Below are positions 31,941 through 39,973 of a stretch of DNA of 64,000 nt, in pieces. Positions within the stretch are counted from its first letter, which is position 1. Each line of letters starts with the position of its first letter. The notes below the pieces were generated by a model, which saw nothing but the letters and a program-made list of their open reading frames with translations, did no database searches and was not told the origin of the DNA. The DNA is taken from contig CAYUSA010000003.1 in assembly GCA_964447335.1 (NCBI GenBank), forward strand, positions 23,851 through 87,850. The letters run 5' to 3'. Made by a program: the position numbers and the translations under genes. The DNA comes from HRBIN12 sp964447335. Lineage in GTDB: Bacteria; Actinomycetota; UBA4738; HRBIN12.

Positions 31941-33610
31941 CGCCGCGCGAGAACCTCACCCCCGGCTCGCCGGAGACGGCCGAGCTGCGGCCGGAGGACT
32001 CCACCTCGGCCTTCGTGCGGAACACCGCCGTGATGGCCGTCGGGACGAGCCTGTCCCGCCTGACCGGGTTCCTGCGCGTCGCCGCGATGGCGTTCGCGCT
32101 CGGCATCACCGAGACCCGACTCGCGGACGCCTACAACATCGCGAACACGACCCCGAACATCGTCTACGAGCTCGCGCTCGGCGGGGTGCTGTCCTCGGTC
32201 CTCGTGCCGGTGTTCGTCGAGTGGATGCAGACCCGCGGTCGAGCGGCCGCCTGGGAGGTCGCTCGCAAGCTGTTCACGCTCGCGCTCGTCGCGCTGACGG
32301 CGATCGCGGTCGTCGCCATCTTGCTGGCGCCCTGGATCGTCCGGCTCTACACGATCCGGATCGGGGCCGGCCAGGAGGCGACGCGCGAGCTCGCGACCTT
32401 CTTCCTGCGCTGGTTCATGCCCCAGATCGTCTTCTATGGGCTCGGTGCGGTCGGGGGCGCGCTCCTCAACGCCGACCGGCGGTTCGCCGCACCGATGTTC
32501 GCGCCGATCGCCAACAACCTCATCGCGATAGCGACGTTCCTCGTCTTCGCCGCGATGCCCGGGCCGGCCGCGGGCTCGGGCGAGCTTGCGACGGGCGCGC
32601 AGCAGCTCGTGCTCGCGATCGGCACGACGCTCGGCGTCGCCGGGATGACCGTCGCGCTGTGGCCGGTGCTCCGCGCGACCGGGTTCCGTTTCGCCTGGCG
32701 GCTCCCGCGGCACGATGAGGCGGTCTCGAGGATCGTGCGGCTCGCGGGCTGGGTGGTCGTCTACGTGGCCGCGAACCAGGCAGGGTACCTGCTCGTGCTC
32801 GTGCTCGCGATCGGCACGACGCGGGGTGGGTACGCGGTGTACGGGGCGGCGTTCATCATCTTCCAGCTCCCGCACGCGATCTTCACCGTGTCGGTCGTCA
32901 CCGCGCTCGTGCCCGCGATGTCCTCGCGATGGTCCGACGGCGACGTCGACGGCTTCCGTGCGCTCCTCGCGAGGGGGATCCGCGCGACGGCCGCGATCGT
33001 GATCCCGGCGGCGCTCGGGTACCTGGTCATCGGGCGGGACATCGTGCGCCTGCTGCTCGAGCACGGTGCAACCGAAGCGCGCAGCGGCGATCTCGTCGCC
33101 CAGGTGCTCGCGTTCTTCGCGATCGGCCTGTTCGCGTTCTCGACGTTCCAGCTCCTGCTCCGCGCCTTCTACTCGATGCAGGACACGCGCACGCCGGCGC
33201 TCATCAACATCGCGGCCTTCGCGGTGAACGCCGGCGCGAACCTCCTGTACGTGTTCGTGTTCGATCTCGGCGTGCGAGGGCTCGCGCTCGGCCACGCCAC
33301 CTCGTACATCTTCGCCTCGGTCGTTGCCCTCGCCGTGCTGCGGCGTAGGCTCGATGGACTCGAGGGTGCGAGCATCGGCGCGAGCATCGCCCGCACGCTC
33401 CTGGCCGGAGGCGTCACGGCGCTCGCGGCGTGGGGGACGGCGAAGCTCGTCGGCGGGTGGCTCGGCACGGCGGGGCTCGCGGCGCGGTCGGTGCAGGTGC
33501 TCGCGGCCGTCGGTGCGGGGCTCGCGGTGTTCCTGGTCGCAGCGCTCATCTTCCGGATCGAGGAGGTCGATACGGTGAGGAAGCAACTCACGGCGAGGTG
33601 GCGACGGTGA
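31904..33610 (+). CDS. murJ: Lipid II flippase MurJ
   Basis: A 568-residue protein with about 14 membrane segments. FVRNTAVMAVGTSLSRLTGFLRVAAMAFALG and then YNIANTTPNIVYELALGGVLSSVLVPVFVEW are the conserved MurJ/MviN opening. It flips lipid II to the outer face for peptidoglycan synthesis. In mycobacteria the same polypeptide continues into a pseudokinase; here it ends after the last helix with KQLTARWRR. The start is not certain: GTG 31904 lies inside the preceding gene without a good ribosome-binding site, and GAGGAGG at 31910-31916 instead precedes an ACG codon. Confidence 0.9.
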   Translation: MGEEVPATADDLTPRENLTPGSPETAELRPEDSTSAFVRNTAVMAVGTSLSRLTGFLRVAAMAFALGITETRLADAYNIANTTPNIVYELALGGVLSSVLVPVFVEWMQTRGRAAAWEVARKLFTLALVALTAIAVVAILLAPWIVRLYTIRIGAGQEATRELATFFLRWFMPQIVFYGLGAVGGALLNADRRFAAPMFAPIANNLIAIATFLVFAAMPGPAAGSGELATGAQQLVLAIGTTLGVAGMTVALWPVLRATGFRFAWRLPRHDEAVSRIVRLAGWVVVYVAANQAGYLLVLVLAIGTTRGGYAVYGAAFIIFQLPHAIFTVSVVTALVPAMSSRWSDGDVDGFRALLARGIRATAAIVIPAALGYLVIGRDIVRLLLEHGATEARSGDLVAQVLAFFAIGLFAFSTFQLLLRAFYSMQDTRTPALINIAAFAVNAGANLLYVFVFDLGVRGLALGHATSYIFASVVALAVLRRRLDGLEGASIGASIARTLLAGGVTALAAWGTAKLVGGWLGTAGLAARSVQVLAAVGAGLAVFLVAALIFRIEEVDTVRKQLTARWRR

Positions 33611-34020
33611 ACCGGCTCCGCGCGATGGCGGCCGACGAGCGAGGTCTCCTCGGCAAGATCCTTGTCCTGTGGATCGTCCTCGCGGTCCTGTTCGCGCTCG
33701 TGGCCATCGACGCGGCGCAGATCCTCTACGCCCGTTACAAGGTCTCCGACGCCGCACAGACCGCGGCGTTCGAGGCCGCCTCGAAGCTCCGCGACACCCA
33801 TGACCGCGAGGTCGCCTACCAGGCCGCGCTCGACGTCGTCGCGGAAGCGGGCGGCGGCGCCCGCATCCCCGCGGACGGGTTCGTGATCGATGCGACGACG
33901 GGACAGGTCACCGTGACGGTCACGAGGAAGGTCTCCACGCTCCTCGTCGGTCGGTTCGGGCTCCTGAAGGACCTGAAGAAGGCCAGGGCGGTCGAGACGT
34001 CCGAACCTCCCGCGCCCTGA
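33607..34020 (+). CDS. TadE/pseudopilin-like single-pass membrane protein
   Basis: A 137-residue protein with a short basic N terminus (VNRLRAMAADERGLLGK), one membrane helix (ILVLWIVLAVLFALVAI) and DAAQILYARYKVSDAAQTAA after it. This resembles TadE/TadG-type proteins, and the following segment is soluble with mixed strands (QVTVTVTRKVSTLLVGRFG). The start overlaps the murJ stop by four bases (GTGA), and the next gene encodes the membrane pseudokinase, so all three may work together at sites of cell-wall synthesis. The role is unknown. Confidence 0.7.
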   Translation: MNRLRAMAADERGLLGKILVLWIVLAVLFALVAIDAAQILYARYKVSDAAQTAAFEAASKLRDTHDREVAYQAALDVVAEAGGGARIPADGFVIDATTGQVTVTVTRKVSTLLVGRFGLLKDLKKARAVETSEPPAP

Positions 34021-34063
34021 CGTCCTGGCCGGAGGCACGCCCGGCCGGGCATACACTGCCCGC

Positions 34064-35470
34064 GTGCAGACCGAGCGGCCGACGGAGATGCTCGCGGGGC
34101 GCTACGCCCTGGAGGAGGAGCTCGGCCGCTCCGGCACCGGGATGGTGTGGCGCGCGGTCGACACCGTGCTCGAGCGCTCGGTCGCGATCAAGGTAGTGCA
34201 GCCCGTGCTCGCCGACGATCCCGCGTTCGCCGCCCGCCTGGCCGAGGACGTGCGCAAGACCGCGGCCGCCTCGGGACCCGGGCTCGTCCGACTCCTCGAC
34301 AGCGGCGCCGAGCGCGGCGCGTCCTTCCTCGTCCGCGAGCACGTCCCCGGTGAGAGCCTCCGCGCGCGCCTGGAGCGCAACGGTGCGCTCACGCCCGCGG
34401 AGGCCGCGGAGCTCGGGGCAACGATCGCCGACGCGCTCGCCGCGGCGCACCGCGGGGGCGTCCTGCACCTCGCGGTGAAGCCGGAGAACGTCCTGCTCGG
34501 CCGCGACGGGCGAGCGCACCTCGCCGATCTCGGTCTCGGGGCCGCGATCCGGGCGTCCCGCCCGTCGGCGGAGGCGACCCTCCTGCTCTCGCCGACCCCC
34601 GAGCCGCCCGAGCTCGCCACGGGCAACGAGCCCGACCAGCGAACCGACGGGTTCCTCGCGGGAGCCCTGCTGTTCGAGGCGCTCACCGGGCGAGTACCGT
34701 CGCCCGGTGAGCGCTCGCCGCGCGCGGTGCGTCCGGAGGTGCCCCGGGCGCTCGACGCAGCCGTCGTCCGGGCGCTCGCGCCGGACCCCGCCGAGCGCCA
34801 CACGGACCTCGCGGCCCTCGCCACCGCCCTCCGCGAGGTCCAAGGCGAGCCGGCCACGACCGCCGCTCCCCGGACCGTCGGTCACACGCTGAGGAGCTGG
34901 CTGCTCGTGCCGGCGCTCGTGGTGCTCGCGGCGGCGGTCGCGATCGCCGTCGGCGTGTGGCTCGGGCGTCTCGAGCTCGGAGGTCCACTCGGCGTCCGCC
35001 CGAAGGGCGAGCCCGCGAGCCCCCCGGCGCCCCTCGCCGAGATGGTGCTGCCATTCGTCGCGGTCTCGGCGTTCGATCCGCTCGGCGACGGCGTCGAGAA
35101 CGGCTCGGGCGCGCCGCTCGCGATCGACGGCGACGGCTCGACGGCCTGGCGCTCCGAGAACTACTTCGATGCCGAGCTCAACAAGCCCGGCGTCGGCCTG
35201 CTGTTCGATCTCGGGCGGAGCCGAAGCGTGACCGGGTTCCGGCTGCAGGTCCCGCACGCCGGCTACACGTTCGGGGTCGCCGTCGCTGACGATCCCGACG
35301 CGCTCGTCGAGGCCGCGACGGCCGCGTACACGGCCGCCTCCACCATGCGAGAGGCGATCGACCCGGTGACGGGACGCTACGTGCTGCTGTGGATCACCTC
35401 GGTCGTGGACGCCGGCGATGGCAACCGGGCCGAGGTCGCCGAGTTCGAGGTGGTCGGCCCCGATGCCTGA
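34064..35470 (+). CDS. Membrane-anchored pseudokinase with extracellular discoidin-like domain
   Basis: A 468-residue protein. Residues 1-260 have a Ser/Thr-kinase fold: glycine loop GRSGTGMVWRA and ATP lysine in SVAIKVV (Lys43). The catalytic HRD is replaced by HLA at 135-137 and DFG by DLG, so phosphotransfer is probably lost. One helix (residues about 279-301) follows, then an outer domain (FDPLGDGVENGSGAPLAIDG, WRSENYFD) like F5/8-type carbohydrate-binding modules. This is the same order as the part of M. tuberculosis MviN behind its MurJ half. There the phosphorylated pseudokinase binds the forkhead protein FhaA. TACACT is six bases before the GTG start. Confidence 0.82.
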   Translation: MQTERPTEMLAGRYALEEELGRSGTGMVWRAVDTVLERSVAIKVVQPVLADDPAFAARLAEDVRKTAAASGPGLVRLLDSGAERGASFLVREHVPGESLRARLERNGALTPAEAAELGATIADALAAAHRGGVLHLAVKPENVLLGRDGRAHLADLGLGAAIRASRPSAEATLLLSPTPEPPELATGNEPDQRTDGFLAGALLFEALTGRVPSPGERSPRAVRPEVPRALDAAVVRALAPDPAERHTDLAALATALREVQGEPATTAAPRTVGHTLRSWLLVPALVVLAAAVAIAVGVWLGRLELGGPLGVRPKGEPASPPAPLAEMVLPFVAVSAFDPLGDGVENGSGAPLAIDGDGSTAWRSENYFDAELNKPGVGLLFDLGRSRSVTGFRLQVPHAGYTFGVAVADDPDALVEAATAAYTAASTMREAIDPVTGRYVLLWITSVVDAGDGNRAEVAEFEVVGPDA

Positions 35471-36068
35471 CACCGCGGAGCGCGACGACGAGCTCGTCCG
35501 CCGGTACCTCGCCGGCGACGTCGAGGCGTTCGGCACCCTCGTCGAGCGGCACGAGCGCCGCGTCTACAACCTCGCGCTGCGGATGACCGGACGCGAGGAG
35601 GACGCCCGCGACGCTACGCAAGAGGCGTTCCTGTCCGCGCTCCGGAAGCTCGGCTCGTTCCGGGGCGAGGCCGCCTTCACGACGTGGATGCATCGGGTGA
35701 CCGTGAACGCGTGCTACGACCTCCTGCGCAAGCGCCAGCGTGCGCCGCTCCTGCACGAGCGCGACGACGACGGCCCGCGCCGGCCCGAGCCCGCCGCGCC
35801 GGACCATGCGGATGCGGTGGACCTGTCGATCGACGTACGCAGGGCGCTGCTCGAGGTGCCCCCGGACTTCCGCGCCGTGCTGATCCTGTGCGACGTCCAG
35901 GACCTGCCCTACGACGAGGCGGCGGCGGCGCTCGGCGTGCCGGTCGGCACCGTGAAATCCCGACTGCACCGCGGGCGCGTCGCGCTCGCTCGAGCGCTCG
36001 GCGTCGGCCCCGGCCTGCGGGAACGCCCGGAGACCGCCGGGCCGTCTGAAGGGACGATGTCACCATGA
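35463..36068 (+). CDS. sigM: RNA polymerase sigma factor, SigM-like ECF group
   Basis: A 201-residue ECF sigma factor. Region 2 reads AFGTLVERHERRVYNLALRM and DATQEAFLSALRKL, with the -10-contacting part FTTWMHRVTVNACYDLLRKR. Region 4 has DLPYDEAAAALGVPVGTVKSRLHRGRVAL. Its place between the MviN-type genes and a zinc-binding anti-sigma gene, next to trxB in mycobacteria, fits SigM (Rv3911). The start lies within the end of the pseudokinase gene (eight-base overlap), and its stop overlaps the next start (ATGA), so the three are coupled. Confidence 0.9.
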   Translation: MPDTAERDDELVRRYLAGDVEAFGTLVERHERRVYNLALRMTGREEDARDATQEAFLSALRKLGSFRGEAAFTTWMHRVTVNACYDLLRKRQRAPLLHERDDDGPRRPEPAAPDHADAVDLSIDVRRALLEVPPDFRAVLILCDVQDLPYDEAAAALGVPVGTVKSRLHRGRVALARALGVGPGLRERPETAGPSEGTMSP

Positions 36069-36817
36069 CCCACCCTGAGGACCTCCTCGCCGACCACGTG
36101 GACGGCACGCTCTCGCAGACCGAGCGTGCCGTCCTCGACGCACACCTGGCGGGGTGCGAGACCTGCCGCCAGGAGATCGCGCTCGCGGCCGGAGCGGTCA
36201 CCGCGCTCGCCGCGCTGGATGAGGAGCCGGTCCCCTTCGGCGTCACGGGTCCCGTCCTCGCCGAGGCCCGGCGCACGGCCAGGCGCCCGGCGCCGGCGCG
36301 CGAGCGGTTCCAGTGGGCGATCGGGCTCGCGGCGGCTGCCTGCCTGGTGCTCGTGGCCGTCGTCCTGCTCCCGCAGCTCACGGGCGACTCGGCCGAGGAT
36401 CGTGGGACGCTCTCCGCCGACGCCGGCGACGCGGAGCGGTCGGAGGACGCCACGATGGGGGCCGAGGCCCTCGCCCCGCTGCAGCTCGAGGTCTCGGACC
36501 AGGACTTCGCCGATCCGGACCTGGCGAGGCTGGCGAAGTCGACCGCGAAGGTCGCCACCGCGCTCCCGGTGACGCCGACGGCGAACGCGGTCGCCGCACC
36601 CGACGAGGCCATCACCTGTCTCCTCGCGAGCGGGGCGACGATCGACGAGGGCCACGTGCTCGTCCGGGTGATCCAGGCCCGATACCTCGGCACGCCGGCG
36701 TACATCGGCGTGTTCCATGAGGGCGCCGGAGGTGGCACGCCGCCGCAACGCGTCGTGGTCTGGGTCGTCTCGAGCGCGGACTGCGCGATCCTCACGGCCC
36801 TGTCGCAGAACGTCTGA
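36065..36817 (+). CDS. Membrane anti-sigma factor with zinc-binding domain
   Basis: A 250-residue single-pass membrane protein. The N-terminal anti-sigma domain has the H-x3-C-x2-C motif DAHLAGCETCR, which holds zinc and binds the sigma factor. The single helix AIGLAAAACLVLVAVVLLP (about residues 80-98) leads to an extracytoplasmic region with two Cys (ITCLLASG, SADCAIL). It should hold SigM inactive at the membrane until a signal triggers release. It is coupled to sigM by ATGA. The gene corresponds to the SigM anti-sigma factor of mycobacteria. Confidence 0.85.
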   Translation: MTHPEDLLADHVDGTLSQTERAVLDAHLAGCETCRQEIALAAGAVTALAALDEEPVPFGVTGPVLAEARRTARRPAPARERFQWAIGLAAAACLVLVAVVLLPQLTGDSAEDRGTLSADAGDAERSEDATMGAEALAPLQLEVSDQDFADPDLARLAKSTAKVATALPVTPTANAVAAPDEAITCLLASGATIDEGHVLVRVIQARYLGTPAYIGVFHEGAGGGTPPQRVVVWVVSSADCAILTALSQNV

Positions 36818-36848
36818 CACGGGCCCGGCGACCCGCCGTGGATGCTGT

Positions 36849-36867
36849 GAGCGAACACTCGTAGAGT
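36849..36867 (+). promoter_or_regulatory. merR promoter with sequence motif shared with the menB/menE promoter
   Basis: GAGCGAACACTCGTAG (36849-36864) matches GAGCGGACACTCGAAG (43423-43438) at 14 of 16 positions. The -10 box TAGAGT (36862-36867) overlaps its end and lies eight bases before the merR GTG. ACACTC-GTA-GAGT forms a dyad. The match may mark a common regulator site. Confidence 0.4.
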
Positions 36868-36875
36868 TACCGGTC

Positions 36876-37574
36876 GTGAGGTACCGGGTCGAGCAGCTCG
36901 CCGCCGCGTGCGACGTTTCCGTGGACACGGTCCGCTACTACCAGTCCCGAGGGCTCCTGCCGCCGCCCGAACGCGAGGGCCGGGTCGCCTGGTACGGCCC
37001 CGAGCACGTCGAGCGCATCCACGACGTCCGGACGCTCCAGCGCAAGGGCCTCACGCTCGCCGCGATCGCGCGCGCGCTCGAGGGCGACCTCGACCCCGCC
37101 GACGCAGACCTCGCGGCCGCCGTGGCCGCCGCCCGCGGCGAGGGTCCCGAGGAGGAGCTCCTCACGCTCGAGGGGTTCTCGAGCCGCGCCGGCGTGCCCG
37201 CCTCGCTCATCCAGGCGGTCGAGCGCGAGGGCATCCGCCTCGGCGTCGCCGAGGGCGGCGAGGCACGCTACACGAGCGCCGACATCCAGACCGTGCGCGC
37301 GGCACTCCGCCTGCTCGAGTTCGGCCTGCCGCTCGGCGAGCTGCTCTCGCTCGCGCGCGACGCGAACGCCGCGATGGTCGCGCTCGCCGATCGCGCGGTC
37401 GAGCTGTTCGACGAGCACGTCCGCAAGCCCATCCGCGACACCGCGGCCACCGAGGACGAGGCGGCCGCGCAGCTCGTGGAGGCCTTCGACACGCTCCTCC
37501 CGGCCGTCACGAACCTCGTCGCCACCCACTTCCGGCGCGTGCTGCTCGCGACCGCCGAGGAGAAGCTCGAGTGA
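36876..37574 (+). CDS. MerR family transcriptional regulator
   Basis: A 232-residue regulator. The N-terminal winged helix YRVEQLAAACDVSVDTVRYY followed by QSRGLLPPPEREGRVAWYGPEHVERIHDVRTL is typical MerR. The long C-terminal part is helical with no conserved Cys, so metal sensing is unlikely. This layout occurs in actinobacterial regulators of lipid or cofactor pathways. It is translationally coupled to menG (GTGA overlap), so it probably controls the menaquinone genes. Its own promoter holds the motif also found between menB and menE. TAGAGT is eight bases before the GTG. Confidence 0.88.
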   Translation: MRYRVEQLAAACDVSVDTVRYYQSRGLLPPPEREGRVAWYGPEHVERIHDVRTLQRKGLTLAAIARALEGDLDPADADLAAAVAAARGEGPEEELLTLEGFSSRAGVPASLIQAVEREGIRLGVAEGGEARYTSADIQTVRAALRLLEFGLPLGELLSLARDANAAMVALADRAVELFDEHVRKPIRDTAATEDEAAAQLVEAFDTLLPAVTNLVATHFRRVLLATAEEKLE

Positions 37575-38257
37575 GCCGGCGGCTCCCGCAGGGCGAGGAG
37601 AAGGCGCGCGCGGTCCGAGGGCTCTTCGACACGATCGCCGGGCGCTACGACCTCGTGAACCGCGTGATGACGTTCGGCATGGACGTCGGATGGCGCCGGC
37701 GCGCGATCCGCGAGCTCCATCTCCCGGGGGGGGCGCTCGTCGCCGACCTCGCGTGCGGCACCGGGGACTTCTGCCGAGAGCTGCGCGGCAAGGGCTACCG
37801 GGCCGTGGGCTTCGACTTCTCGTTCGGGATGCTCGCGAGCGCTCGCACCGACGCACCCCTCGTGCAGGCCGACGTCCTCCACCTTCCGCTCGCCGACGGC
37901 GCGGCCGACGGCGCGACATGCGGGTTCGCGCTCCGCAACGTCGTCGATCTCGGCGCGCTGTTCGAGGAGTGCGCGCGCGTGGTCCGCCCCGAAGGACGGA
38001 TCGCGCTCCTCGAGGCGAGTGAGCCCGACCACCCCCTGATGCGCGCCGGCCACCGCGTCTACTTCCACCGCGTCGTGCCCCTCATCGGCGGCGCGCTCTC
38101 GGATCGCGAGGCCTATCGGTACCTCCCGCGCTCGATGGCCTACCTGCCGGCGACCGAGGAGCTGCTCGTGATGCTCCGACGCGCGGGCTTCGCGGACGCG
38201 CGGAGGATCCCGCTCGCGGGCGGCATCGCGCAACTCTTCATGGGGACGAGGACCTAG
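37571..38257 (+). CDS. menG: Demethylmenaquinone methyltransferase
   Basis: A 228-residue UbiE/MenG-type methyltransferase that makes menaquinone from demethylmenaquinone with S-adenosylmethionine. RGLFDTIAGRYDLVNRVMTFGMDVGWRR is the family N-terminal block, and LVADLACGTGDFCREL is the SAM-binding glycine motif. FALRNVVDLGALFEECARVV follows, and the Y-rich C-terminal block YLPRSMAYLPATEELL is also present. It begins inside the merR end and is followed three bases later by menF. Confidence 0.92.
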   Translation: MSRRLPQGEEKARAVRGLFDTIAGRYDLVNRVMTFGMDVGWRRRAIRELHLPGGALVADLACGTGDFCRELRGKGYRAVGFDFSFGMLASARTDAPLVQADVLHLPLADGAADGATCGFALRNVVDLGALFEECARVVRPEGRIALLEASEPDHPLMRAGHRVYFHRVVPLIGGALSDREAYRYLPRSMAYLPATEELLVMLRRAGFADARRIPLAGGIAQLFMGTRT

Positions 38258-38260
38258 CCG

Positions 38261-39529
38261 GTGCCACCGCTCGTCGCCCGCTCGAGCGCGCTCGGACCCG
38301 CCTTCGACCTGCTCGCGAACTACCACCCGGGGGGGTTCTTCTTCGAGCGGGCGGGCCTCGGGGTCTCGGCCGTCGGGGTCGCCGACCGCATCGGCGTCGA
38401 GGGAGGACCGGACCGCCTGTGGCTGCTCGCCCGCGAGGTCGAGGCCAGCCTCCGCGAGATCCACCGCGACGGCCACGGCCCGGCCCCGATCGCCGTCGGG
38501 GCGATCCCCTTCGACGCCGGCTGGCCCGCTCACCTCGTCGTCCCCGAACGCACCGTGCTCCGCCTCCGCGAGGGCGAGACCCGGCGGCTAGACGTGTACC
38601 TCCAGGGCCTCTCGCCCCTCGACCCCGAGCGCGAGCGCTGGACCGGCCGCGCCCTGCCCCACGATGCCTTCGAGGACATCCACCTGCGGCCCGACCCCGA
38701 GCCCCAGGAGTACGCGGAGGCCGTCCGCGAGGCGACGCGGCGGATCCGCGCGGGCAAGCTCCGCAAGGTCGTGCTCGCGCGGTCGATCGTCGTCGCCGCC
38801 GATCGCGAGCTCGACGCCAAGCAGCTGCTCTGGCGCCTGCGCGCCGTCGACCCCGACTGCTACACCTTCGCCTCGCCCGAGCTCGCGCTCGATGCGGGGG
38901 ACCTCGTGCCGACCGGCACGCTCGTGGGCGCGACGCCCGAGCTCCTCGTCCGCAAGGAGGACGACCTCGTCACAGCCACGCCGCTCGCGGGCTCGGCCCC
39001 GCGCTACGGCGACCCGGGGAAGGACCGCGGCTCCGCCGCTCACCTGTTCGCCTCGGCGAAGGACCGTGAGGAGCACGGACTCGTCGTCGAGGACGTCGCG
39101 GCCGTGCTCGCACCGCTCTGCGAGAAGCTCGCCTACCCGCACGAGCCCGAGCTGCTCGGCACCGCGAACGTCTGGCACCTCGCGACGCCGTTCCGCGGCA
39201 TCCTGAAGGCCTCGGTGCGGAGTGCGCTCGATCTCGTGGCGGCGCTCCACCCGACCCCGGCCGTGTGTGGGACGCCGCGCGACGCCGCGCGCACCGTGCT
39301 CGCCGAGCTCGAACCGCTCGATCGTGGGTGCTATGCCGGACCGATCGGCTGGGTGGATGCGGGAGGTGACGGCGAGTGGGCGATCGCGCTGCGCTGCGCC
39401 GAGATCACCGGCACGACCGCCCGCGTGTTCGCCGGCGCGGGGATCGTCGCGGACTCGGACCCCGAGCAGGAGCTCGATGAGACCGAGCGCAAGTTCCGGG
39501 CGCTCCTGGACTCGCTCCGCTGGGGCTAG
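38261..39529 (+). CDS. menF: Isochorismate synthase
   Basis: A 422-residue enzyme that converts chorismate to isochorismate, the first step towards menaquinone (or salicylate siderophores). IRAGKLRKVVLARSIVV, LVGATPELLVRKEDDLVTAT and LAGSAPRYG are conserved, with the C-terminal FAGAGIVADSDPEQELDETE holding the magnesium and chorismate residues. The N-terminal half is variable. Its genes neighbour menG and the menDAB group, so menaquinone rather than a siderophore is the product. The stop is shared with a convergent frameshifted membrane-protein gene. Confidence 0.93.
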   Translation: MPPLVARSSALGPAFDLLANYHPGGFFFERAGLGVSAVGVADRIGVEGGPDRLWLLAREVEASLREIHRDGHGPAPIAVGAIPFDAGWPAHLVVPERTVLRLREGETRRLDVYLQGLSPLDPERERWTGRALPHDAFEDIHLRPDPEPQEYAEAVREATRRIRAGKLRKVVLARSIVVAADRELDAKQLLWRLRAVDPDCYTFASPELALDAGDLVPTGTLVGATPELLVRKEDDLVTATPLAGSAPRYGDPGKDRGSAAHLFASAKDREEHGLVVEDVAAVLAPLCEKLAYPHEPELLGTANVWHLATPFRGILKASVRSALDLVAALHPTPAVCGTPRDAARTVLAELEPLDRGCYAGPIGWVDAGGDGEWAIALRCAEITGTTARVFAGAGIVADSDPEQELDETERKFRALLDSLRWG

Positions 39530-39955
39530 GCCGCCGGCACAGGGCGGCGCTGCTCACGCCTCGAGAGCACCACGCGCACCGCCACGCCGACGACCACAGC
39601 CACCGTCAGCGCAACGAGGACGGCGGGCAACAGGGGCGCCTGGTAAGCACCGCCGCCCGAGTAGTCGACCGAGGACGTTCGTGCAGCTCGCGTGCCCGAC
39701 GGTGCTCGGGCCGGCAGGCACCGCCGTCCACGTCGAGGTGCATCCGAGCGGAGCGACCAGGACGTACGCGAGCGCGAAGGACCACGCCGCCACGAGCGCC
39801 GGCCACAGCACGTCGCGCCGGCGGCGCCACGGCCCGACCGCCACCATCGCGAGCCCGGTGAGCAGCAGCGGCCCCCCGATGCTGAACAGGCTGAGGAAGC
39901 CGAAACCGATCAGCACGAGCGCGAGGATCCAGTAGCCGATCGATCGTGCGCACAT
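39526..39955 (-). pseudogene. Small multi-pass membrane protein, apparently frameshifted
   Basis: The frame from the ATG at 39955 gives three hydrophobic segments (WILALVLIGFGFLSLF, PLLLTGLAMVAVG, PALVAAWSFALAYVLVA) and then turns into an Arg-rich run after GHASCTN, near 39670. In the next frame the sequence continues sensibly as SSVDYSGGGAYQAPLLPAVL followed by a fourth helix and a basic tail, ending at the stop at 39526-39528. One surplus base near 39670 would explain both halves. It is either a mutation or an assembly error. The function is unknown. Confidence 0.55.
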
Positions 39956-39973
39956 CGTCGGGCAGCGTATCCG

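Noticed and set aside
31938..31958. ACG codon eight bases after GAGGAGG as the murJ start
   Set aside because: The spacing is ideal, but ACG starts are very rare in bacteria; GTG 31904 is kept as the formal start while noting the doubt.
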